From: Morinoia aosen | Taxonomy: Eukaryota; Arthropoda; Malacostraca; Amphipoda; Talitridae | DNA: 64,000 nt | Assembly (NCBI GenBank): GCA_030386875.1 | Contig: CM059562.1 | Span: 23,241,360-23,305,359 of the forward strand | Direction: 5' to 3' | In this document: in pieces, positions 23,713-34,300 of the stretch | Position numbering within the stretch: position 1 is the first letter of the stretch | Layout of the letters: each line of letters opens with the position of its first letter | Translations under genes and position numbers: made by a program | Notes under the pieces: generated by a model | What the model was told of the DNA's origin: nothing | Seen by the model: the letters and a program-made list of their open reading frames with translations, nothing else | Database searches by the model: none

Positions 23713-25439
23713 CAATGAATTTCACCGTGATATTTGTTTACAGTTTAGGCTCGGTATTGCGTGATCGATTCCAAGTTGAAGATCAACTGAGTTTACGATC
23801 ATAGTATTTACTCTACAGTCAAATTAGTATAGTCAATTCATATATAGCGAGAATGCCACTAAGGTAATTCATATCACGAAATAAATTCTATATTGTGAAC
23901 CTTTGCACTTATTAATTTCTAATTCTTTACCATATTTTCACATAAGAATGTCATCTAAACTGACACCAATTTTTGCATAAAAAATAGCAAAACTCTTTCT
24001 TACGAGTTTTTTTGTCTAAAAAAAGAGCCGCGGTTGAAGTTATTTTTTCACAGCCTGGTTCTTCAACCGTGCACGTGTGAGAGTAAAAATATCTGAAGTG
24101 CTTTTTTCTTGCTCGGTTACCAATATATTCAACCCCTGGCTTTCATCTTTGACGTTGATTGAAGAAACGTAAACAAATTGTGGATCATTGGGATAAAAAG
24201 AGGAAAGTAGCGAGTAAATTTGGTTCAGGAGGTCACAGCAGTGAGAAGTATCACCATTTCCGCCGTGGATTGGAGAGTCAACAAGGAGATGAAATTCAAT
24301 CCAGGAGATCTTGGCACGTGAGAAAAGAGCTCCAGCTATGCCAGCAGAAGAACTGCAAAAAAGACTTGAACATGATGGCGGCCGTATAAGACGTGTGCCT
24401 AACTTGCCTACACCAGACATGACACAAAGATGGAAGGTTTTAAAAAGCGAAGATTATCTGGGAACTAAGGAAAAACTGATCACGTAGAAAACCTTAATAA
24501 CGATGATTTTTCCAGTGGAAGCCGCAAACATACGCGATAGCGTTATTCTGACGCCAGATATACACGAGAAAGATAAAAACGTATCTTCTACTTGGAATAA
24601 CCTTTTACTGGTAATAATTTCAGCGTTCCTTGACTCTGAAGACCACAAGATGTTTCCTGACAATGTTTGAATAGAATGAGACTGCATGACAGGAGTTCGC
24701 TTCGGGGAGGAAAGGTAAGGACAAGGATTCTTTTTGAAATGCTTATATTTAGAAGAGGAATGATGAAATCACGATAAATAACATTAAAATGTTAAATGTT
24801 GTTTTCCATAATATTGAAGCTCATCCCATGACTTTGTATAGGCTGAAAAATTTTCAAAGGGTTAATTTTACGACAATATTTCGCTGTAAGGAACTTCATA
24901 GCCTGATCCAAACTGGTTCGACTCTAGTCTAACGGACTTGGGTTAAGCTTCAGCATCTATAATTACCTAGACATAAAACTGTGTAAAAAACCTAAAGCGC
25001 AAGTTGGCTATAAGCCCTCAAACATCGATGGCATTGAAAGAAAATAATTAAGAAAATAATTTATTTAAACGGCACTTAGTGCATCTAGAAGAACGATCGA
25101 AAAAAATCTGGTTTTGAAGAATTGATACGAAAAATTCGAACAAAAACTATATTTTTCGCATGTGAATAAAATTATTACTTAGGACTATTACAATGAACAG
25201 TTTCGAATATAACACTTGTGAACCAGAATGAATTTATTTCCTTCTAGGTCAACAAATTAAAACATTCTAAAATAGAAAATCGTATTCAGAGTAGAGAACC
25301 TATTAACTTCCTCTGGGATGATCAAATAAAAGATTTTTGAGGGATTGAAATGTAATTAAAATGAACAATATGTTAATGTGCCTATTTTAGAACTAACTTC
25401 AGATTAATTCGTTTGAAAATATATGATATTAGTATATAA
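23713..25439. other. non-coding stretch containing one copy of a dispersed repeat
   Basis: Opposed open frames at 24040-24420 (-) and 24159-24389 (+) have no recognisable domain. The only clear structure is the repeat at 24826-24955. Confidence 0.45.
24826..24955 (+). repeat. dispersed repeat, copy A
   Basis: The words AGGCTGAAAAATTTTCAAA, AATTTTACGACAATATTT and AAGGAACTTCATAGCCTGAT recur in the same order and orientation at 26922-27034. The family is unknown. The two copies flank the PLE piece at 25.4-26.0 kb. Confidence 0.8.
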
Positions 25440-26035
25440 CCACTTTTATTCATACATCAAAACAATGACGATTACCTCCTAAAGACCATGGAGCATCATC
25501 AGGACCTGGAAAAAAAACAACAGGAAAGGTTCGTATTGAATGATTTGTGAGTTTTCTTCACGCATTTTGGCATGCATCTAGTTATAGGCTTCAATGCGAG
25601 TGGAGGGGCAACTATTATAATAGGAGATTTGGTTTTGAAATGGTAAAACTAAGGCGGGTAAAAACATCTTTCATAAAAATCTCATGATGTATTTTAAAAA
25701 TTGAGCTTTGAGCATATCCATACTTATCTTCAATATCTGGAATAATAAATTGAAACATGGCAAATACAGTACATGAATACAAATTGTTATTGGAAATTAA
25801 ATGGAAAAATTAGGACAAGATATTTAGAGGCGCAGAAGATGTCATATCATTGAGACTTTGCTCAAATTGATGAATTATGACACTTTCTAGTAACTTATGG
25901 CTATGTTTATCACAAGTTGAGACTATTGTGAAATTATCAGTGCGAATTGGACGGTCAGATTCTAATGCGTGATCTCTTTTACTGCTGTGCAATGGGTTTG
26001 ACACTCTATTTCCCGTACGGACCGACACCCCCTGA
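25440..26035 (-). pseudogene. PLE fragment: endonuclease C-terminus plus 3' tail
   Basis: The minus frame 25810-26028 begins SVRTGNR and continues with HSSKRDHALESDRPI, NFTIVSTC, LLESVIIHQFEQSLND and TSSAPLNIL. This matches the family pattern after the GIY-YIG domain. About 300 bp beyond its stop the minus strand carries CCTGATGATGCTCC and GGAGG, a decayed hammerhead-like core (25470-25505). The GIY-YIG motif itself and the reverse transcriptase are missing. On the minus strand the fragment starts right after CTATTTCAG, which resembles a splice acceptor. Confidence 0.75.
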
Positions 26036-28469
26036 AATAGTAAGAGAGTATTGATAAGTAAGAGAGTAATAATTAGAGAGTTTTGAAATAGTATGAGAGT
26101 ATATATTTACACAAGATTTTTGTCAAGCTATAATTACGGTACATTTTAGCCGACGGGAATTATTTCAGATATTTTTTGGTTACCTTACTGAAATGTTTAT
26201 GCATGGAATTGCGAAGGGTAAACTCATATAGATAGGAAAGCTCAGCATTTTCAGACATAGTGTTAAATTATCAAATTAAGTAAAGTTATATTATTTTCAC
26301 AAGTTTCAATTATTCAAATATTCTAAGGTTTCAATTATTTTATGTTAAATTATTTTCACAGGCGTTCCATGTTAAAGTTTTCACCACTTGAAATATTTTT
26401 GTAGCATAAAACATCTCAGCGTTTAATGGTATAAGAGCCATGCCACGAGTCTATTTCATTTCTGGAGAATTTAATAAAATGTCAATGCATGAACTGTATA
26501 TTTTCTGTGTTTCTACACATAATATTTTCAATTGTGTGAAAAATTTCTGTGGATTTTCATGGATTGTTACCAACAGATGAGATGTGATTTTTTACAATTA
26601 GATTTTCATTGATGATAATCCCAAAGGCCTCGGATGAGTTAGTTTTTCTATTTGAACATCACTAACTTGTTGCACAGAAAAGATGCAATCCATATGCTGA
26701 AAAACAGAACGTGCAATCGAATTTCGTTTTATTGACATTGAACTTATTTTATTTTCATCGATATTCATTGAAAATTTTAGCATTTCTCCATCTGTCTTAT
26801 TTGCAATTGCAATACGGTATTCAGTAAGAAAATTTGTTGAAAAAGTATTATAGTCAACAAAAAATGCGAACGGAAAAAAGGAGTTATGGATTTTACATTC
26901 TTCTGCGCAAACAGAAAAAATCGCATGACTATATAGGCTGAAAATTTTCAAAAGGTGAATTTTACGACGATATTTTGAGGTAAGGAACTTCATAGCCTGA
27001 TCGAAACCTGTTCGTCTGGTCCAACGAACTTAGGTACTGCAAAACTTTTGTTCAAGCAGAAGAAATCCCATGACAGATCCTCGCGGAGCCCCACGTCCAA
27101 TGTAAAGTAGTTTTGATTAGGCATTACTTATTACTGTGCATGATTTGTCAAGTGTGATTCACATTAAACCATTTGCGGATACCTTCTCCAATGTCATTGC
27201 ACTGGGGCATCAAGAGGCGTTTGCAGTTAATTACACATTTAATTGCGTTACGAAAATGAAAAACACGGTGAAAATAAAATTTTCTTCATCAATACGTGAA
27301 TAAAAATATCGCAAAGGATTTCGAATGACGTGAGAAATTTGTTTGAATGAAAACCCGCATTTTTTATTTGAAATTATTTTTCAAGGATACAAAGTAAGAC
27401 AACATACAGTATTCTCTGTACAATGTTATTGTCAGCCAGTTTGGGAATATACCCTACGAAACCTTGATGTTTTAAAACTTTATGAAAAACTATTTTGGTT
27501 GGTGCAGTCTTTATGTTTTCAAATTGTTTAGTCCAAAGCTTCGGAGTAATTAGTAGGCCTGAAAAATTAAGTTATTTCCTTGGAAATGATCCATGCAGGT
27601 CGAGAGGTGAGTTGGCCATATCTCAATACAATCAGCTATATTTTGGCCAATGCTAATAAAGATATTACTAAAAAGTTTTTTTTTCTAACGAAGCATCACA
27701 TTTCCTTGGACAAAAAATTTAACTTTCCTTGCTGCGTCATCATTGATGTTTTCAGTAGAATTGAGCACGAGTCACGTTTTTTCACATCGAAATTGAATCA
27801 CGAAAATTTGACTGAAAAAATTTTTTTCGTGGATGTGTAAGTTTGATTGACCACATAGCTTCTGAATATATATTCTAAATATATTTCATTGCCGATAATT
27901 TTCCGACATATAATAATGAAAGGTATGCTCAAGGTTTTTTAATACTAATAGTGATGTTCAGAGTAATTCAATCTTCATGTCCATTCTCCTGCATATGCGA
28001 CGTTGCAGTTGGTGGTCTCGCTGATAAAAGAAGCAGGTGAGAATAGCTATTCGAAAGAACCGTATTAGCTGGTGCTGTGAAAAGGGTATTCGCTTTAAAC
28101 CTATTTTCACTAGCACTGCCACATACACATCATTCATTCAAAAACTATAAGAAAAACTATTAGTTAAATTCACTTTGACCCAAGGGAATTGAACTCACAG
28201 CAATATAATTTCCGGTGCACTTGTGAGAGGAGACCAGCGAACGCGCACCTGCCCACGTAGATCGAGATAGTGATCAGGTGCACACCTGCGCCGGTGATGG
28301 TCTACGTTAGGGGCTCTTATTTGGGGTCCGTGGAGGGGCATCGGACGTCAAATGAAAACGTCAAATGAAAAATTAACATTCATGTTCAATATATTTATGT
28401 ACAGTATTACATTATTTTAGCCTTGATATAATATAAATATATTGTTCACTTGATTAATTCTTCGTGCAG
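26036..28469. other. non-coding stretch with the second dispersed repeat copy
   Basis: Small AGTAAGAGAGTA repeats lie at 26036-26105 and TTTCAATTATT repeats near 26305-26345. The frames at 26598-26993 (-), 27343-27531 (+) and 27580-27840 (+) are not recognised. A direct repeat of GTCAAATGAAAA lies at about 28348-28372. Confidence 0.45.
26922..27034 (+). repeat. dispersed repeat, copy B
   Basis: Same orientation as the copy at 24826-24955: it shares AGGCTGAAAATTTTCAAAA, GTGAATTTTACGACGATATTT and AAGGAACTTCATAGCCTGAT with several substitutions. Similarity stops on both sides. Confidence 0.8.
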
Positions 28470-28620
28470 TTCATACGCTATATGAGACTATGAGTTCTCA
28501 ATAAATAAAATATATTCATGACATGCAATGTTATGTTGGTTGGCATTTCTCTTGGAAAAGGGTCCATAACTTTTACCAGATTCTCAAAGGGGTCCGTGAC
28601 TCAAAAAAGATCAAGCACGC
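28470..28620 (+). repeat. dispersed repeat, copy A (hAT-MITE-like?)
   Basis: It shares TGCAATGTTATGTT, GCATTTCTCT, GGGTCCATAA, ACCAGATTCTCAA and GTGACTCAAAAAAG with 31232-31390 in the same order. The words around GGGTCCGTGACTCAAAAAAG remind me of non-autonomous hAT elements, but no ends are identified. The open frames in both copies are by-products. Confidence 0.7.
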
Positions 28621-28847
28621 TTTCTGTTTTCTGACAGGTCTCACTGCAACGCTCACCGTCCCCATCCGTTGTAATAAAGAGCCTACAGGCAAATTTACAC
28701 GCTGTGACACGAAAGACTTTCTAAGAGAATATGAATCTATTTTCTGTGTTGATGTACGATCATCTAAGGAACTAACGTGACATATATCGAAGCTTTACAC
28801 AATTAACCGTATGATCTGGAAATGCTAAGCGATAAAGGCGTTTTTGC

Positions 28848-28933
28848 GAAAAATTGAGTTCTAAGAGTACAGTTTTGACTAAGCTTTGACTAAAAATTGA
28901 GTTCTAAGAGTACAGTTTTGACTAAGCTTCAAC
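28848..28933. repeat. 43-bp tandem duplication
   Basis: AAATTGAGTTCTAAGAGTAC followed by AGTTTTGACTAAGCTT occurs at 28851 and 28894 with no visible difference, implying a recent duplication. Confidence 0.95.
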
Positions 28934-29129
28934 AATGGAGGAAACCTCATCAGATCTCTAGGATTCATCTGACAACTAATTCTAAAATGCACTGCTTTTT
29001 GTCTTTACATGAACAATTAGTGTGCGTGAACTTTTTTTCGGGTGAAATAGAACTAAACTGGTCACAACTCTGAAGTATAAAATTCATTGGTGTTCATCAA
29101 ACAGACGATCACGATAGTCTTGTCTAATA

Positions 29130-29400
29130 CAGGATAGCAAAGATGGCTTATAAATAGATTGTTCAGAAAGACAAAAATAGTTCTGATCATAAGATGGAGA
29201 ATTTTGAAAATCAATATAGTTCTGAATAAGAAACGATTATTCTGAAGAAAAATTTGATGGTTCTAAAAATAAAACTCTAATCTAGACATAGATGGTTCTT
29301 ACCAAGAATCGATGGTTCTGTGCAAAAACTTATTAGCTCTGAATGAAATATCGATGATTCTGAACCAGAAATTGGTTGATCTGAACAACACACCGGCAAA
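29130..29400. repeat. heavily decayed ~30-bp tandem repeat (GATGGTTCTGAA-like)
   Basis: Variants of ATAGTTCTGA, GATGGTTCT, TTAGCTCTGAA, GATGATTCTGAA and TTGATCTGAA recur about every 25-35 bp. On the minus strand this gives a repeated FR(T/I)I-like peptide, part of the 116-codon frame at 29299-29649, which has no other support as a gene. Confidence 0.5.
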
Positions 29401-30514
29401 TCTCTCGTGAAATGCCCTAAAAATATTAACTATCTGGTCAAATCTGGTGGACAAAACGTGCATACATCTAATATTTTTTATGAAATTGTTTAAGTCAGTT
29501 TGAAATACACATCCATGGCAGTAAAATAATTCTGCAGTACCTTTCATTAAGTTTGTCTGCACGAAAAGCAATTCTACAAAATATTGATGTCTAAAAGTAC
29601 AGTGGTCATTCCAGTTTTCCAATGCGATGCCGGCCGAAATTTTATTCATTTCAAAAAACTATATCTGTTAATATATCCATGTGTCAAGACAAAATAACTA
29701 GATTACAGCACTGCCTCGTTAAAACCTCCACATAAATTAAAATCATCGCTGCAGTTTAATTTTGTCGTTGTGGTCAATTCCTAAATTCAGTCTCTTAAAA
29801 AAGTGATCTGAATGGAATCCTCCTCACTCTTACCGCGAAGAATTCATACGAGATTCTCTCGCCATCAACTGGCACTTTTTAAATTATCTTCAGGTAGTGC
29901 AATAAACTCGTATGAGTTATGATCAATAATATAAAAAAACAGCTATGAGAAATTTAGAAACCATTTAAGTTGAACGTTTCTAGCTTTGGCTCACTTTCGA
30001 AGAATTCAGTGAAATATCAAATGAATTTAATGATTCTCTCAATGAATTGTCAATGGAATCTCTTCAAACACAATTTATTTGTCGGTAAATACCTGTCAAA
30101 TACTTATTCCCCCTACTTTAGTTTTCAATCAAAATACTTTTCATATATATTGTAGTTTTCCAAACTTTGGTCAGCAGTTCAAAAAGTTAAAGCTAGAGTT
30201 ATAACCTCATCTCTAAATGATTTTTTGGACATTTTTTACGCATTGTTTTGGTTAATTAGCTCACTGTTAATTAGTACACTGCTCACTGTACAATAAGTTC
30301 AATGTTTCATATCACAGATACTTCCAAAAAGCATGCAATCTTCCATGCTCAGTAGTTTAGTCGTGCGCAATTTGAACCACAGTACGTCGGTTCAGCCCAC
30401 CGTGCTCTGTATGTGTGGGTAGTTGAGCATAGTATACGAATTCCTCGCACTGGCAGAATGTTAGATTCTTCGTCTCATTCCAGTTTGATCATTGCAATAG
30501 TAAATGCTTTCAAA
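29401..30514. other. non-coding stretch, no gene seen
   Basis: Short open frames only, none recognised. Confidence 0.5.
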
Positions 30515-30705
30515 ATATCGGATTTTTTCAGACAAGCCCAGCCACTAATGCAATACATAAATTCACCCACTTGTAAGTTCTACAATAATGCTCCTTTCAA
30601 CTTCAATTAACTCTCAAACGAGAGATTAAAACATTCCATCGTTTGAGAATAACTTGACGTCCATAGGTGCATTATTTAGAAGTTTACAAGTGGGTTAACT
30701 TTTAT
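30515..30705. repeat. foldback element, copy 2
   Basis: The left arm has CAGACAAGCCCAGCCACTAA and CACCCACTTGTAAGTTC. The right arm returns GTGCATTATTTAGAAG and TTACAAGTGGGTTAAC. The outer end of the right arm has lost similarity. Confidence 0.75.
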
Positions 30706-30789
30706 GCTATGACAGCGCACGAGTCGGATAGCTGTCTCCAGAAATTTATGTAGTTTATAGAAAATCGTTTCCGTACCGTCTACAGTAAG

Positions 30790-30920
30790 GAAACAAAGAA
30801 TGTTTCAATTTTCGTTTGGGAGTAATTTGAAGTCGATAGATGCGTCATTTCAAAAGTTACAAGTGGGTGAACGCATGTGTTGCAGTAGTGGCGGGGCTTA
30901 CCTGGAAAAGATCTAAAATA
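30790..30920. repeat. foldback element, copy 3 (right half only)
   Basis: AGTAATTTGAAGTCGATAGA, AAAGTTACAAGTGGGTGAAC and GTGGCGGGGCTTACCTGG match the right arm of the copy at 23475-23712. The left arm is absent here. It may be the displaced partner of the copy at 30515. Confidence 0.75.
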
Positions 30921-31231
30921 TTAATAACAATCACTTTAAAATATTAGATACATGTTCCGTATAGTTTAAGCTTCGAAATTTGGAGTCATTTTATGAACAT
31001 AAAATAAAGTCTTCCTTAAATGTTTTACGAAATCCCTATCCACTCAGAATTAAAAATAATTAACGGTTGTTTTTTCAGTAGATTTTTCATCGCATGTTGT
31101 TTGTGTTTTTTGGTAGATTAATTTTTTTACGTTCTTATTTCCTCTTTATTACTTTTTTAATGTCATCATTCTCATGAACGCAACCGTTTCTCCTTTCTTT
31201 ACGAATTGCCTAATTAACATCCCTTGTGTTG

Positions 31232-31390
31232 ATATCATGCACTATATGAAACAATGAATTTTCAATAAATAAAGTATATCCATTGTATGAAAATGATGCA
31301 ATGTTATGTTTATTCGCATTTCTCTAGGGAATGGGTCCATAATTATCACCAGATTCTCAAGAGGGTAGTGACTCAAAAAAGGCTGCGAGA
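31232..31390 (+). repeat. dispersed repeat, copy B (hAT-MITE-like?)
   Basis: Second copy of the 28470-28620 sequence in the same orientation, with scattered substitutions. It is followed by unrelated sequence. Confidence 0.7.
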
Positions 31391-34300
31391 TTTACGTTTT
31401 CGTAGCATCCCTCCAATGGAAAAGGGATGTGTAACATCTCTTCTTTCCAAATTTTCAATACATTTGTTCTATGTGACACCTTTAGTTTTATGAACATCGT
31501 GTCTAGTTTATGAACAATATGAACAATCTAGTTTTATGAACAATAAAACTTTTAGGGTATTCTGTTTTGAATTTAATTTTGTTTTTTTACAAATTTTTTT
31601 CAAAATAAGCGTAGTCTTGAAATAATCGAATTAAATATTTTAAAGATTGCTCTTCGCTGTTTTTTTGTAGTAAATTTGGTGCGCAAGCGAGATTGATCTA
31701 ATGTCTAATCATTCTAAAAGTTCAATAAAAGTCAGAGAGTGATAAACAGTAGAGATTAACTCTTTAGTCCAATGGTTTGAACGAACTTCGCTTGATTGAT
31801 TTTTCGAGCGAAATCTACTCTACGAAAATACGAAAACACGCCCTGCATTTTGTTCAGCCTACTTCATCATACCCATCAGCACTGTGAGGGGGTTTGCTGT
31901 GCTTATTTCAAAATCAAAGAATCTTTCAAAAATTCTAATTAAAAAATTCAGAGTCAAACTTAGCAAGTGTAATTATCGTACGGGGCCAATGTAGGGGTGG
32001 TACAGCAAATAATAATGATCTGCATAAATTATATTCAATTTCTAATATCAATAAAAAAATTTGTAGTATTCTTACTACTCAACGAATGATATAGGAAATT
32101 TCATTTTAGTTTTTTTCTCACCTAACATTTATCATACCGACCACGCGTTTACTCTAATCAAGGCCGTATTATATGGAATTGATCACTTGGAGAGATGTTA
32201 TGGCCTGGAGTGAGGGAGAGTGAGGAAGATGAATCGGACATAAATACAAACGCCGAGACGTGTTCAGATGTTGAGGAGTACAGAGGAAAGTCTTTTATAA
32301 ATTCACGTCTTTCTATGGCGATACAGCTTGATGAGTAAGTTTCTTTGCCGATTTGACTGTCTTACGAGCTGTTTTTAAAGGAAATATCTTCAAGTTTAGC
32401 TTTTCCAAATAAAATTTAATCTCTCAGCATCATAAGGCTTTTTAGAAAGAGCAATCTAAGGAATTTTGAAGACAGTACGTAACGTTTCCTAACCGACAGA
32501 AAGGCCAACGCTGTTCTTCTTCAATGACAAAATCAGTCCTGCTGCGATGAGTGGGAGAGTGTGAGGAATGGCGCTAAGGAAGAAGCAGGCACATGTTGCT
32601 GACTGGACGAGCTTTCTCTCTCCCGGCCGAATAAAAGGTTTGAATGATGGCCTAGTGGATTGTGCTTCCCCATCCAGAGAATATAAAAAAGGATAGAGGA
32701 GGAAATGGACAGGCGAATCGAAGTAGACAGCAAAGACGCGTAGGAGCGCGAGTCGCATTGAGAGTGTGACGATACACTACGGACAATTGCAGGATTGTTT
32801 CATATCTGATACAACTATATTTATCCGTTCTTAGGTATACTCTGTCGATACATGTAAAATGAAGTCGATTTGGCCGAGTGACCATGTCACTATACCGTGC
32901 AATGCATGATGGAGAAGCACTTAAGTAAGCAATGAACCGAGTGACTACTGAAGTGTTGAACATCAGCGAGTGAATTCAAAGTGTTAACACTTGCAGTCTG
33001 AGTTGCCGTCTGCGACCTTGTATTGCATCCATCCTCACCCGTTGCGTGTCAAAGGCGAGTATAGACGGCCCCACAATGGATGAGTGTGTTGACATTCATT
33101 CATTTGATCGTAGTACGTTACCACTCTTGACCAAAATTGCGACGATTAGTCACACCTTCATCTAACCCTGTATTGAACATCGTAGAAAAAGGAATTCTTC
33201 ATGGAAATGTGGATCATTTCATTAAAACGAAATATGTATATAAGGAGTGAGTCAATTGCTCATGACGGAGAGCTATTCATAAGAGAATATACAGTTCAGA
33301 GGGTACATGCAAATAGCAATTTTATACGACATTGGTCGTGATCTCATGAGTATCAAAGTACGCATGGATGAGTTTTATTTGTTTTTGTGGGCCAGTAAGG
33401 TAGCGAGGCGCACTGTGTGTTTAACATGTGTGCTTGGAAATTTAAGACCTAACTGTTGTCGGAACACATCTGTGGACTTGCAACCTTCTTGGAACACACA
33501 CTCGACGAGCAATACATGTTCTTTAGAGCTCACAACCTCATTTAGGTTGTGATGCTGCTGATCAAGGGTGAAGTTTTGCCAATTCCAAATTTTGGTCGAA
33601 GTTTTTAGCTCGCAGTATGCATTGTTTGAAGAGCGCATAGTGACTCTCTGTTGCGATCAAGCGTTAAAGTAGGCGTAGGAGATGAGTTTTTGAAGTTTAC
33701 GTGTTTCGAAAATCGTTAATATAATTTGTTATTGCATGCAATGTGAATCAAAATGAGCCTGGTACAAACTGTTAGTTCCATATGCATTGGGCATATATGT
33801 ATATGACATGATATTAAAAAAAGTATCGGATAAACTTTTGTTCTGGGATCCTGAAAATTTTCGATGGAAAAGTATCTTTGAGAAAATAATAGATGAAAAA
33901 GTACCTTATGTTAGACAATTCTGCGTTAATAACTACTTAATAAATATTGCCCATGCTGCCCTCTTTAGACAGTCTTTTTGTTTCCTAGGGATGAATTATG
34001 TGATCTGGAATGGAATCTTGAGTAATTCTACAGTACAATTGGCCTCAGCTCTTCAGGAGGGATTACCAGCCATAACCTTGTCCCTTTAACTCATGTTATG
34101 AGTAATAAATTATAGACGAGTCAGATAATTACACAAGCAGTTCATCTTGTTGTTCTTCATTGTTGTGTTTTGTGCCTCTTTTTTCCGCGCTTAATTAACC
34201 TGGCATCGAAGTGTCGCCATTTCTGAAAATCCAGCCACCGATAGCGTCATATGCCTGAACCAAGTGATGAACTATTTCTTGTGAAGTATTCAAATGACAT

